From Gnetum montanum (taxonomy: Eukaryota > Streptophyta > Gnetopsida > Gnetales > Gnetaceae): DNA of 64,000 bases. Positions 1 to 10,711 of this stretch are shown one piece after another. The position numbers and the translations under genes were made by a program. The DNA lies in assembly GCA_015680685.1 (NCBI GenBank), contig MNCI01002923.1, forward strand, positions 528,872-592,871, read 5' to 3'. A model generated the notes under the pieces. The model did not search any database, was not told where the DNA came from, and worked only from the letters and a program-made list of their open reading frames with translations. Positions within the stretch are counted from its first letter, which is position 1. Every line of letters starts with the position of its first letter.

Positions 1-542
1 GATCGAGAGATCATCTGGTGTGGTTGGCAAGATCTATTGATCAGAAACAGTTGATCGATAGACATTTGGGCTTGACCTTCCTTGCATCCCATCTTTGGCT
101 TACGAGGTAGACTGAGCTTCATTCTGTACTCCTTGTTGAACAGTTTTCTTGTTATTTTGTGTATGCTTCGCACAAGATAAGCGGAGTTTTCCATTGGAAC
201 TTTGTATATATTATACTCAATTTTCGGGTCAAAACATAGATTTTGGAATTGCGCGTTTTTCTTAAATCCGATCCTCCTTGTCGTGTTGACGTTGTTGTTA
301 TTGCAATTTATGTACATCATTTTCTACTCCCTTTATGATTCATCGAATCAAATTGTTTCACGGAATATCTATAATATTCATCAATTTACTGATTGAGTAA
401 GTCCCTGTCTGATCGACAAGATCGTTCAGGGCACCGCAGATTCGTTTTCTCCAGCACAGCCCTCGCACGAATCTGTGGTTAAGACTGTGTACATGGATTT
501 TCGTTTGGTATTTTCCAGCTATCGACATTTTCCATCGTTACA
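1..542 (+). repeat. 3' end of a Tat-type LTR (A family), opposite orientation to A
   Basis: This is the reverse complement of the first ~550 bases of the LTR at 3706-5344. It ends in CGTTACA, the same terminus as element A's LTR. The next bases (ACCTATAGG) contain no primer-binding site, so this is most likely the 3' LTR of a + strand element that extends off the left edge. On the - strand, the antisense open frame found in A's LTRs also stays open from about 255 to the window edge. Divergence from A's LTR is clearly higher than between A's own two LTRs, so it belongs to a different insertion. Confidence 0.85.
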
Positions 543-2522
543 ACCTATAGGATTTTTAGTTTTCATGCAATTAAAATTTATTAATCATTACTAATGTTTA
601 TGGATGAAAATAATATCTTATAATAAGAAATAATTTAAAGGTTGCATGATACATTTCATTGAAAGCACCCCTATGTATCATGTAATTTGTTTCAAGTAAT
701 GGTTTCAAATCATGAAACTATACTTTAGTGATTAGACTGATATGTCATGGCCCCTAAAACATCACCAAATATGGGCTCCTAGGTCTCAGTTGCAAATTTG
801 GCTAAATGTCAAAATTTGGCAAAAAAAAAAAAGAAAAAAAAAATTTCTAAGCATTGAAACTACGCTTCTCATTACTGGGACTACGCTCCAAAGTGTAGTT
901 AATACTAATAGGCTAGATTTGCAAAATTTTCTAAGTGTCAACAGCAACTACAAATTTTTCTAAGTGTCTTGACTACGCTCACCCTATTGGGACTATGCTC
1001 CAGAGCATAGTCAACATAGTTAGCCTTGGATATTGAGCATGGTTGGAATGGAAGAAACAGTTTGGCAGATTTTCTAACTCCTAAGCCTATGCTCCTTATT
1101 ACTCTTGAGAGCATAGTTAGCATAGTCTACATGAGTACATCATATTTGCCAGATTTTTCTATGTGTCAGGGCTATGCTCTCACCTTTGACACTATACTCT
1201 AGAGCATAGTTAGTATAGCTTGCACCAAGCCTCATTTTTTGGCAAGATTTGCCTAATTGTTGGGACTACGCTCCATAGTCTAGTTAGCATAGTCATGCAA
1301 AATTGCTTCTAAAAGCCTATAGAACCTAGCATCAACCTGCATCTCATCTCTAACATTACTTCGGTGAGAAAGTTCAATAATTTTCATTTCATTTACATCC
1401 CCCATTCACCCGTAAATATTATCTATGCTTGACACCACTCGAGAGAGTGGGCAGCATAGTCCCAAAGCGTAGTCTCCAAGACTGCATTGTTTTGCACTAT
1501 TTTTAGGTACATTATAGTCCATTTGGCATTTGCACATGCAATCTTGGCAACGTAGTCATAGTCACAATGCTCTATTGGATCTTGGAAATGCATTTTTAAT
1601 TATTTAAGCACATATTCGCATGCTTGCATCCTCATTTTTGCATCTAAAACCTCTACTACGCTCACAAACATAGACACTGCAAACATCGCAAAGCACCATG
1701 TCCTCCTTTGAAATGTGTTTCATTGTAATACCTATAACTCCTAGTTTGATTAACAAGATCATTCTAGGCACCCCACCTTTGTTCCTAGAAGGCCCTTATG
1801 TGGAAGTCGGGTTGAGGTTGTGTGATCATAGAGCTCTCAAAGTACCATTCTAGCCTCCAATGTTTTTAGTCACTATAGTTTTCTAGCACTAAAAGGAGGC
1901 CCTTCACCATTTCCTTTTTTGAACATTCTTTGGTTATTGCCTTGCGTGCTCTCTACATCCCATGGAAATTGGTCCCTATCATCAGTTCCCCTGGAACCTC
2001 ACTTGACAACACCAATGTTTACACTTAGCCAAAATTTGGGCATTCAACAAAGCATAGTTGGCTCTAACGTAGCAAGTGTAGTAAGCTTTTAGTGTAGTCC
2101 TAGAATTAGCCATTTTTCAATGCATTTACATTTAGTCATTTTTTCTCTACATTTCAAAATTAGTCATTTTTTTTCATTTTTACACTTAACCATATTTTTA
2201 ACCATTACATACTTAGCCATTTTTCTTCCTATTTTGCATAAGTAGCCTCCTACATTTTCCTTTGCACCATGAACCCCAAGTAGCCTTTGACCTTCACTTC
2301 GAGCATGGTTATTGTTTAGCCCATTTAGTGAGAAATTTAGATTGACCTTCCTGGGGCTAGGGGCCCTATCTTGACATAGAGGTAATCTTTTTGTTAGCGC
2401 AACTTGCCTCCCAAGGTCATGGTTCTTAACGATAAGCAATACAACTTCGTTTTCACAAAACTCTAGGTAGGTTTACCCTTAGACCACTAAGAAATAGAAG
2501 CTAAACATAGTTATCAGCTCAT
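543..2522. other. Intergenic or decayed repeat sequence without a recognisable gene
   Basis: AT-rich sequence with no convincing coding region in either strand. It carries the dyad-repeat array listed separately (about 845-1320) and scattered shorter copies of the same CTAYGCTC / GAGCATAG words up to about 1700. I saw no LTR termini, terminal inverted repeats or RNA gene. Confidence 0.5.
845..1320. repeat. Degenerate array of dyad motifs (ACTAYGCTC...GAGCATAGT)
   Basis: At least four loosely spaced units of about 110-130 bases repeat the order 'GGGACTAYGCTCC', a few bases, 'AGCATAGTTAGCATAG', then a T-rich stretch with 'GCAAAATTTTCTAAGTGTC'-like words. Within a unit the CTAYGCTC and GAGCATAG words are inverted relative to each other, so each unit can fold as a short hairpin. 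Similar words, TTACGCTC/GAGCGTAA, occur in the LTR of element A. Confidence 0.65.
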
Positions 2523-3010
2523 GCATCATAAAGAGAGGGAATGGTTCCCTTCCAACTTTGACTTTATCCTACTCATGGAAGACGACCAGTGGATGCTAGA
2601 CAACCTTGTCTGCAAGATGGGCCATGAGGTAAGGACAAACTATGAGGAGCCCCTCTAAGAGAAGCTGGATGAGTTTGAGGCTTATTTTGAGTATGATAAC
2701 CCATTCCATGCCTCATTCTAGTAGATAGCCTCTACTTTTGTTCCTTGGTAGTCTCCTAGCTCAATGTTGTCACCTAGGTCAATGCCTGTGATGGCAACTC
2801 TTTTGGATATGTGTAAAGAAGATCAAATAATGAGCCTATAAAAATGGGTTGCTACATCATTGTTCCATGAAAGCCACCAAATGGAAGGCAAAAAAAAAAA
2901 AAAAAAGACATGGGAAAAGAAAATTGAAAATGATTTGAAGAAATTGCAAATAAACAAAGATTTAGCTCTTCATAGAGATGAATGGTGAAAAAGAACTAGT
3001 GTAGCCAACC
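2523..3010 (+). pseudogene. Decayed coding trace, unknown, acidic
   Basis: One + frame from about 2523 to 2850 reads mostly open, with an acidic, hydrophobic composition (for example DFILLMEDDQWMLDNL, then EKLDEFEAYFEYDNPF). It is broken by several stops, mostly TAG. After an A-rich run at 2888-2907 a shifted frame continues as a lysine-rich, coiled-coil-like stretch to about 3010. I do not recognise the family. It could be a remnant of a retroelement gag or of a captured gene. No start codon, zinc knuckle or catalytic motif is visible, so no function is assigned. Confidence 0.3.
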
Positions 3011-3267
3011 CCATATTAGTTAGTAAAAATCTAGGATGATGATGATGATGTAAATTCCAAGATGTAATAAAATAAAAGAATCTTTCATATAGCACAAAGA
3101 ATATTTCAAGTCATCAAGATATAAATGAGAGTAACAAACTTTCATTAGTAACACTAGTAAATTAAGTACTAAGGAGAGATGAGCAATCCAAATACCTTAC
3201 CATATGAATTTAACAAGGACACACTAAAATTATTCAAATTTTGTAAAAGCTCAAATTATATAATAAG

Positions 3268-3684
3268 AACCATGGCTTCCATAGTTCTCCCCATGGTCTC
3301 TTGATTTATCTTTTCTAGGTTTAGAGAAGTTCCTAGGCCTTGAGGCCTTCCTTGATCTAGGACTTACTCCATCTTCTCTAGGATTGTTTGCCTTAGGTGA
3401 ATGTAGTCCTTAAGTGTAGTAAGAGTGGAGATGAGTATATGGAACCCATGGTTGAGGTTGTTCACCCCAATTCTCTTTAGTGTAGATCCTAGTAGTTCTC
3501 TAATGAATGTTTTCATCATACGATGTGTTATTGGTCCTATGTGAAGAAGACATGGTTTTAACATGTGACACTTAAAATAAAATATTAATATTTTTTAAAA
3601 GATAAATCATTGATACTTTTACAAAAATTATGTATAATATAACTAATCTAGATAATTAACACCATTCCTTGGTAATAGTGCCAA
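3268..3684 (-). mobile_element. Truncated Athila-like element (C'), primer-binding end only
   Basis: This stretch is closely similar to 26755-27169, the primer-binding end of element C, and carries the start of the same decayed gag on the - strand. The similarity stops abruptly at about 3268, so the rest of the internal region is missing. Its right end at 3684 joins an LTR that also serves as the 3' LTR of element C, so the two elements are tandem and share one LTR. Confidence 0.75.
3666..3684 (-). promoter_or_regulatory. Primer-binding site of C' (tRNA-Asp type, decayed)
   Basis: On the - strand, directly after the LTR end CATCA, the sequence is TTGGCACTATTACCAAGGA. From memory, the Athila site complementary to tRNA-Asp is TTGGCGCCGTTGCCGGGGA. 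The six differences are all transitions, as expected from cytosine deamination. Confidence 0.65.
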
Positions 3685-3705
3685 TGATGAGTGGTGGGTA
3701 CCCCT
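3685..3705 (-). repeat. Shared Athila-like LTR, left fragment
   Basis: The first 21 bases (TGATGAGTGGTGGG...) of an LTR whose remainder lies at 21148-22078. Element A was inserted here. The intact sister LTR at 27170-28187 starts TGATGAGTGGTGGATACCCC and shows the uninterrupted site. Confidence 0.85.
3701..3705. repeat. Target-site duplication of element A, left copy
   Basis: Reads CCCCT, against CCCCC at 21148-21152. The sister LTR of C shows the empty site as TACCCCCTA, so the left copy has probably suffered one C-to-T change. Confidence 0.7.
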
Positions 3706-4011
3706 TGTAACGATGGAAAACGTCGATCGCTGGAAATACCGAGCAAAGATCCATGTACATAGTCTTAACCATGGATCCGTGTGAGGGCCGTGCTGGAGAA
3801 AATGGATCTGAGGTACCCTGAACAGTCTTTTTCAATCAGATAGGGACTTACTTAATCAGTAAATTATCGAATATCATGATAGTATATGTTATATATATAT
3901 ATTTCATGAAATGAATTTATTCGGTGAATTGTAGAAGGAGTAGAAAAACAATGTAAAGAACTTGAAATAATGATAACGTCAACATGACAAGGAAGATCAG
4001 ATTTAGGAAAG

Positions 4012-4266
4012 ATGCGTGATTCCAAGATCTATGATTTGACTCGAAAGCTAAATATATTGCATCCAACGTTCCAACAGCAGACTTTGCTTATCTTTGTGCG
4101 AAGCATACACGAAACAACAAGAAAATTGTTTAAAAGGGAGAATAGAATGAAGGTTGATCTACCTCGTAAGCCAAAAGTGGAATGCAAGGAAGATCAAGCC
4201 TGGATGTCTATCGATCAACTGTTTCTAATCAATAAACCTTGCCAACCATACCAGATGACCTCTTGA
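4012..4266 (+). other. Open frame antisense in A's LTR, conserved in three copies
   Basis: An 84-codon ATG-initiated frame, antisense to the element, basic and lysine/arginine-rich in its middle. The same frame is open in the other A LTR (19820-20137, 105 codons) and stays open for more than 70 codons in the more diverged LTR at 1-255 (- strand, running off the edge). No domain is recognised. It may be chance openness, a peptide, or a trace of former coding sequence in the LTR. Confidence 0.3.
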
Positions 4267-4706
4267 TCTCTGATCTACTCCTTTTTCCCTCGAAAATATT
4301 TTCTTAAAGCTGCTAATGATCACTAATGAAGAGGATAATGTTTTCGCCAAGAAGACTGATCGCTCTCGTTGCCAATGCTCAAACAATGCCTTATGTCTTT
4401 CAAAAGAAGAAAATCCTTTTCCCTTTTCCTCTCTTTTTTTTTTCATCAACTGGGGTATTTATAAGTTCAGCATCATATGGGAAGGCACGGTCTTGATGAC
4501 ATGTGTCTTGAACTTTCAAAACACCGTTGACTTGGCAATTTTAATGTTAAAGTTGGTTATGCCACATTATGTCTTGGGGGCGAGGTGCGCTGTAAACCAC
4601 TCTCGCTAAAACCACCTCATGATTATGCTGCGATATGCTGATGAGCATATTGCCGTGCATGGATAACAAGTGCATGTCTGGTACTACCTTAGCTGACTTT
4701 ATACTG

Positions 4707-4748
4707 CATTACGCTCGTTTACGCTACGTAGCGTAGTAGAGCGTAATG
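4707..4748. repeat. 42-bp near-perfect palindrome in LTR A
   Basis: Outer arms CATTACGCTC and GAGCGTAATG flank a perfect 16-base inner palindrome, TACGCTACGTAGCGTA, centred at 4727/4728. Weaker hairpins with the same words follow: TTATGCTTCAGAGCATAA near 4777 and related units to about 4925. The equivalent at 20509-20550 is eroded by transitions. A role in transcription, termination or RNA folding is possible but unproven. Confidence 0.8.
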
Positions 4749-5344
4749 TGATAAATTCCACACATGTTACAGTTATTTATGCTTCAGAGCATAATAGAGC
4801 GTAAAAGTGGTTAACACAAGTCATTTTTGCGCTTATTTATGTCGTAAAGCATAATAGAGCGTAAAATGGTCAACTTTTCAGTGTGTTATGCTTACTTGCA
4901 CTGCGTAACATAATAAAGCGTAAAGCGACCAATTTGCCGTGCTTCTTTTGACGTTGACTTTGATTTCTTCAAGGCTCATTCACTGCTTTTCGTAATGGAG
5001 CTTGAATACAGTCCTGATCAAAAGACTTGGTGGAATATGCGACAAGTCGTAGACCACTACTTAGGCCTTAAACTTTTCATATTTGCAGAAGTTTCAAATT
5101 TCTGTTGACTTCATTACTACAGTAAGCTACCTTCGTTACATCGCGCAGAATTACGCTGAGTGGCATGACACTACATTGTGTAATGTAGCATAAGGAGCAA
5201 AAAAGTTAGAATTTTTAAAGAAATTTGGAGACTTGATGTTGCACGCCCTTTTGCATTGTTCTGCCTTCTGGATTTCTATTGCGATATTTTGCTTGAATTG
5301 TGAATCTTCTCCTTAGGACGATCCGCAATTTCCACGGTGTTTCA

Positions 5345-5358
5345 ATGGCCCCTCTTTG
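5345..5358 (-). promoter_or_regulatory. Polypurine tract of element A
   Basis: On the - strand the bases just before the 3' LTR read AAAGAGGGGCCAT. A purine-rich tract at this place primes plus-strand DNA synthesis in LTR retrotransposons. Confidence 0.75.
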
Positions 5359-6110
5359 TTGACGTTTAGAGGGCTTGCCGGAAAGACGTCGACAAAGAAT
5401 ACGGAACACCAGATAGATAAAAGTACCAACAACATTCATCGATGGTTACTCAGGTGTCACCCTGTCAATCTAGAAGTGCAGAAGTGGGAAAACTGAAGAT
5501 AAAACAGTACGGGGGGAATTCTTACAAAAGCGAAAGGAGGGAGCTTCGGAGAAGGCTCAAGTGGGTGAGTACAGCCTTTCACGAATAAGTCATGAGGCAT
5601 CCTCCTACGATTGCATTTTCATGGAGTTATACCATCATATTGTAGATAAAGGGGCTTGGAAGGATGAGTTGTGTTACGTTTGCACGGCCTGGATGAGTTT
5701 TTTTATCCATTTTGCCAACTTTTTTTTGCACCCACTAGGCGAGTTACATTGCACCAGTTCATGGACTTGATTATAATGCAGACGCGGAAAGTGTATGTTG
5801 TGTATTCACATTGTGTACAGATTGCCAACATATACAGATTATGAGGAAGACAGGGTTGCACTCCTAAGTAGACAGGCTAACCTAAGTAGCGCTTTGAAAA
5901 TGCTGTCTATACTTCACTGTTCTAGTGAACGTACTTTTGAACGACGTCCTCATAGCAAGTAACCTGTAATCAAAAAAGAAAACAGAGGACACCATTGCTC
6001 AGTTGAATCACCGAAGAAGTTGTTGAAACAAGTACCATCCAAGGCGAGAAGGAGTGAGCGGGCCATGGGTAAGGAACCGTAGCAAGAGGCCAGGGTCCCA
6101 ATGTTGATGG
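5359..6110. other. 3' untranslated part of element A
   Basis: Between the polypurine tract and the small ORF at 6111-6473 I see only short open frames without recognisable motifs and no repeat structure. Confidence 0.5.
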
Positions 6111-6473
6111 TCAGCCTAGGAAGTTGTCGTTAACCATCAGACTCATCACACTGAACTGGTTATATAAAGAACCAGCCATATGAATCTGTGAAGCTGGAGT
6201 TTGATAGCGATGATGACTGGAGATCCCCAAGGTCGTGGCTAATGAGAACTCCCTTGGGGCTTCAGATGGCAAAACTGACCTCTCAGAAGTACCATCACTA
6301 AAATGGTCATAGTAATGGTATCTCCAAGGGATCAGTTGTATGCCTTTCGGCATATCCAAGGAATCAGCAGAATGCCTGCGAGGTAGTGATGCTGGGGCTG
6401 TCTCAACATCCCACCCTGTTCGTTTTGTAGCCGCGCAGAGACGTTTACACTCGCTTGATTTATATGTTGGCAA
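6111..6473 (-). CDS. Small hypothetical ORF between integrase and 3' LTR of A
   Basis: A 120-codon frame in the same strand as gag and pol, starting with ATG at 6473. The product would be basic at its N-terminus (a KSSECKRLCAATKRTGW stretch) and Ser/His-rich later. There is no transmembrane segment, zinc knuckle or known domain that I can see. Extra ORFs between integrase and the 3' LTR are known in Tat elements, but I cannot link this one to any described family. With no second copy in the window to show conservation, it may be a chance open frame. Confidence 0.35.
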   Translation of the reverse strand: MPTYKSSECKRLCAATKRTGWDVETAPASLPRRHSADSLDMPKGIQLIPWRYHYYDHFSDGTSERSVLPSEAPREFSLATTLGISSHHRYQTPASQIHMAGSLYNQFSVMSLMVNDNFLG

Positions 6474-6485
6474 TCTGTAGGTCCC

Positions 6486-6890
6486 AGTTTTAAGTCCTAG
6501 TAGACTATTTTTGCTAGTTTTAAGTCCTAGAAAATTATGGTTCAGGTTTAAAGTCTAGGCAGACTAAAAAATGCTAGTTTTACGACGTAGTAGACGGCGG
6601 TAGAGCTGATTTATGGTCTCAATAGACCGTGCTATGGATGTTAGTTTCATGTCATGACCTAGGGACAAGTATGTGCTAGTTTTACGTCTCAGTAGATGGA
6701 TGCTTACCTTTGCCAGTTTTATGTCATGGCGGATAGCTGGTGCCAGTTTAGCGTCAAGGCAGACATGTGCAGAAAGTGCCAGTTTTATGTCGTAGCGGAC
6801 GATCATTGCCAGTTTTGTGTCCTGACGGACGCATGCGGAGAATGCCAGTTTTACATTGTAGCGGACGATTGTTGCGCTTGATTTTAACAC
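6486..6890. repeat. Tandem repeats, about 12 units of 28-37 bases
   Basis: Units begin with AGTTTTATGTC or a close variant, continue with a core like GTAGCGGACGAT, and end with GCC or GCT. The units from about 6680 onward are the clearest. The array lies just downstream of integrase in element direction. Short tandem arrays in this place are common in Tat-type elements. Any protein read across it is periodic and is an artefact of the repeat. Confidence 0.8.
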
Positions 6891-6899
6891 TAGATATGC

Positions 6900-8303
6900 A
6901 GCTAGATGTAGTACCGCTTCAGGTATATATGGTTCACAGAATTTAATAACTTGTTGCCGTTGATGTCTGCTAGCTTGAATGCACCATTGCCATACACGTC
7001 AGCTACTAAGAAAGGGCCCTCCCAGTTTGTAGAGAATTTACCTACTAGTTCATGAATGGCCTTGAGAACCAAATCTCCTTTCTCGATCGGACATTCTTGA
7101 AGATTATGACGGTGCTTCTGCCTCTACTTATCTTGATACTTTTCGATGGTATCAAGCGTTTGTATTCGCTTATCCTCTACTAAGTCCAAATCCATGATCC
7201 GAGACTCGGTGTGTTGAGCATCATTTATAATCATGGGGAGGACCATCTGCAGAGAAGGAACTTGTAATTCGAGGGGTAGCACTGCCTCAGATCCATAGAC
7301 TAGACTATAGGGTGTACTATCTGTAGCTGTTCTACATGTGGTATGATACGCCCATAGCACATAGAGGATCTTTTCATGCCATCGTCTTTTGTTACTGTTG
7401 AGCATTTTCTTGAGCAAATTGATAATGACCTTATTCGTTGCTTCAGCTTGACCATTCGCTTGCGGGTAATAAGGTGAGGAAAAAGATTGTTTAATACCAA
7501 GGCTATCACAAAAAGATTTGGTTTCCACATTGCTAAATTGTGGCCCATTTTTGGTCATGATAGTCATTGGGAGGCCAAATCTAGTTACGATGTTGTCCAA
7601 AATGAAATGGCAGACCTGTTGAGATGTGATCTTTCGCAAAGGGATAGCTTCAATCCACTTCGTGAAATTTGGTAGCGGTGATTATGAAACTGTGCCCTAC
7701 GGAAGATTGTGGTGCGATAGGCCCTATAATGTCTAATCCCCATCGTTGGAAGGGCCATGTAATCTGTGTCATGTGTAGTTTCGTAGGCGACACATGTATA
7801 AGATTCGCATAACGTTGACACATGTTGCACTTTTTAACTTTTGTAAGATAGTTTTTTTCCATATATGACCAATAATACCCTAAGTGACGGATTTTAACGG
7901 CCATGGCCCGTGGGGCTACGTGTCCTCCACACAGTCCCTCATGAACTTCGTCGACTATACATTGTGCTTGGTCTTTGTTAACGCAAGTAAACAATACTCC
8001 ATCGAAAGAGCATCTACAAAGGGTACTATCTTCTATGATGACGTATTGCCTAGCTCGCTTGCGGATTGCATCTTTTTGTACGCGCGTTAGCTCATTTGGT
8101 GGTTCTCCATGAAGAAGGTAAGTTTTAATGTTATCATACCATTCTGGCATCCCATCCACGAGCAGTGAAGATATTTGCGTCGTCTGAATGACCAGATCTG
8201 CACACTCTGTCATTAAGATGGGACAAGTGTCAAACAGATGCGGTGGCACATTCAATGCTAATGTAGCTAGTGCATCGGCTAGTGTGTTGTCATTTTGAGG
8301 CAC
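6900..8303 (-). pseudogene. pol: Integrase of element A, frameshifted
   Basis: Integrase inserts the cDNA into the host chromosome. The His/Cys zinc-binding region (HEGLCGGH ... CNMCQ) is visible around 7840-7960. The first catalytic aspartate is in GLDIIGP, and the glutamate in NGQAEATN. The second motif reads MTKNGPQF where SDNGPQF is expected, so that aspartate is lost. A frameshift near 7650-7690 splits the domain into 8303-7650 and 7639-7124. A decayed C-terminal part with a GPF-type motif (NWEGPFLV) continues to about 6900. It follows the RNase H frame after one TAA. Clearly non-functional. Confidence 0.85.
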
Positions 8304-8306
8304 GTG

Positions 8307-9478
8307 TTAGGCATTGGTTACTGTGAACTGCTTCAGAAGATCTTTAGCCATATCGCAGTAGGGTTGTAAATGTACAGCCTTGCAGGCGTAGACTCCTGTG
8401 ATTTGATTTATCATGAGCATTGAATTACCCCTAATCACCAGGTGCTGAACATTAAGCTCTCTGGCTGTTAATAATTCCCTGAGAAGCCCCTCATGTTCTA
8501 CCATGTTGTTCGTACAGGGGAAGGTTAAGCGGTAGGCATACAGATGTACATCCTTAGGTGACAGCGTAATGACCATGGCGGCATTGCCGCCTCTAGCGGT
8601 TGAAGCTCCGTAAAAATGTAACGTTGCTTTGAGGCTTGTTAGAATAGGGCTTAGACTATGTACATGTTCGTCAGGAAATTCAGGCTCTATCATCACCTGA
8701 CTGTCAGTAGGTGATGTCATTAGTTGGTCGGCTATCACTTGGCCTTTCGTAGAAGATTGGCTAATGTAATGCAGATTGAGTTCTACCGTGATAGCTTTCC
8801 AATGAGCTATCCTACTAATTTTATATAGGTTGTGCATAATAGCTCTCAGGATGTTATTCTTGCAGATTATATTGACTTTGCTATGGAAGAGATAGTGTCT
8901 GCACTTTTTGAGCGCAAATACTAACGCTAAACAATTATGCTCTACTTCATTATACCTCGTTTCATCCGTACATAGAGCATGACTCAAGTAGTAGATGGGT
9001 ATTTCTGACGCATCACCTCTCTTTTGACAAAGTAATGCAACTAGGGATATGTCTGAGATTGCGAGGTAAATGTAGAATGCATGATCCTTTTGTGACAGTA
9101 ATACTGTTGGCAAGAGTTGAAGTTCTTGTTTCAAGCTGTCAAACACACGCTGACAATCGTCTGTCCACTTGAAATTAACCCCCTTCTTAAGCAGATGCTA
9201 CATAGGGTGTAATTTATCTATTAATTTTGAGATGAACTACCTGATAAACTGTAACCGCCCTTGCAACCCGCATAATTGCTTGAGACTTGTAGGGGGTGTC
9301 AATTCAACGATGGCCTTGACCTTGTCAGGGTCTACTCATATGCTAGTTTTTGACACCACAAACCCTAGCATGCGTTTGGTTTTGACTCCAAATATGCACT
9401 TCTTTGGGTTGAGCCGGAGATCTTATTTAGAGCATCTCTTAAGGACTAACTCTAGGTCCTCTGAATGATCTTCCGACC
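8307..9478 (-). pseudogene. pol: Tat RNase H followed by archaeal-type RNase H
   Basis: The frame contains the RT connection region, the retroviral-type RNase H (YLSHALCTDETRYNEVEHNC region) and then a second, archaeal-type RNase H (HFYGASTARGGNAAMV ... NNMVEHEGLL ... IRGNS). This order, before integrase, is the standard Tat arrangement. Archaeal-type RNase H uses Asp-Glu-Asp-Asp catalysis. Here the first aspartate (DGAS) is Tyr and the third residue (GDS) is Asn, so the domain is dead. Stops upstream of 9146 are TAA, TGA, TAG and TAG. The frame differs from that of the RT upstream because of a frameshift near 9485. Confidence 0.85.
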
Positions 9479-10381
9479 TTACAAATTTAACAGATATATA
9501 TCGTCAACATAATCATTCAGTCTTCCTAGGAGATAATCGCTAAAGATGTACGTCATAGCTCGTTGATATGTAGCTTCGGAATTTTTTAAACCAAAAGGCA
9601 TCATAGTGTAACAAAAGATCCCCCATGGTGTCATGAATGTTGTGGTCTGCTGGTGTTCTGGGTTGATGCGAATATGATTATAGCCTGAAAAATCATCCAT
9701 GAAGGATAAAAGTGCATGCCTAGCGGTTATGTCTACTAGTTGGTCGATATTCGGTAGCGGGAAGTTGTCCTTGATTGTGGCTTTGTTCAAGTCCCGAAAG
9801 TCTATGCAGATGCGTATCCCTCTGGTCTTCTTAGGGACAACTACAATGTTAGATACCCAGTCTGAGTAATCAACTGTGTGGATAAAATCAGCCTGGTACA
9901 GTTTAGTGATCTCATCACGTACTGCTAGCGCGATTTCTAGCTTAATTTTTCGTGCTTTTTGTTTAATTGCTTTAATATGCGGGTCTAGAATTATGTTATG
10001 TTGTATTAGCCTTGGATCTAATCTCGGTATAGCTTTATATGACCATGCGAATACTGTGATGTTATTCTGGAGTACCTATTTTATATTGTCATGTGCCTTT
10101 TGGTCCAGTAAAGAACTAGCCTTCAGAGTTTTGTTCTCACCTTTATGCATAATCATAGGAACCTCATTAAGGGGGTCTTCGGTTACATCTCCAGCCTCGA
10201 GGTCTAGCATGCACATCGATTGTTCTAGCTAGTCTAGAGACGTTTCCGACGTGGCTATGGTTGCATCATTGAGGGAAAGGTTAGTTCCTACTAGTGTGAG
10301 ATCGAATTGTCTAATGATTCCCCCATGTGGGCCTATTAAGGATAGGGGTGCAGATAAAGTTGCGTTCATTTGCCAACTGTC
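9479..10381 (-). pseudogene. pol: Reverse transcriptase of element A (exon 2 start)
   Basis: RT copies the element RNA into DNA. The region opens at the predicted splice acceptor (10381), passes the FAWSYKAIP motif typical of Tat RT N-termini, and shows DFRDLNKATIKDNFPLPNID, SFMDDFSGYNHI, MPFGLKNSEATYQRAM and the catalytic YVDD. The catalytic motif is intact. In-frame TAG codons lie at 10231 and 10078 (codon starts) and a frameshift follows at about 9485. Against the usual family sequence the domain is full length. It is separated from protease by 5.16 kb, unlike most gypsy elements, which points to splicing. Confidence 0.88.
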
Positions 10382-10711
10382 CTACAAGATTGCAAAATAT
10401 GAAAGTGATTAGGAAAATGCTGAGTTAAATGCCACAAGTATTAGCGTATGATGCTTGGTGTAGTTTGAAAAGGTATGGTAAGACATTGCTGAGCGTGAAG
10501 AGCTAACTGAATTTTGAATACCGTGAACAACCTGTAATTAATGTGACCCGATTACGAAGTGATAAGGTGTAGTAGTTTAAGATCGTTTCGGACTGTAATG
10601 TATGCGATATCTGCCACATTAATGCCCTAATGTTCGGGTTCCATCTCATGCTGACACCACCGTTTAGGCAAGTCCCGCTTTAATCGGGCGTCAAGTCGGT
10701 TAGTCTTGCAT

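Larger units (their letters stand above)
3706..5344 (-). repeat. 3' LTR of element A
   Basis: 1,639 bases, bounded on the + strand by TGTAACGATGG and TGTTTCA, and closely similar to 19570-21147. It holds a 42-base palindrome and further hairpin units (4707-4920), plus an open frame on the + strand at 4012-4266. It carries about 60 bases around 3890-3955, a TA-repeat and adjoining sequence, that are absent beside the single N of the other LTR. Confidence 0.93.

Noticed and set aside
1-4. GATC at the first base as a cloning-site end
   Set aside because: It would fit a library clone end, but a four-base match at a window edge proves nothing.
202-396. 64-codon hydrophobic frame on the + strand
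   Set aside because: It lies in an LTR, on the strand opposite to the conserved open frame, and is not open in the other copies; a chance product of T-rich sequence.
6690-6880. CRISPR-like array of regularly spaced short repeats
   Set aside because: The units are degenerate and directly adjoining, and they lie in a plant retrotransposon after integrase, where tandem arrays are common.
6564-6890. 108-codon frame with periodic residues
   Set aside because: It reads across the 28-37-base tandem repeats. The periodic protein is a by-product of the array.
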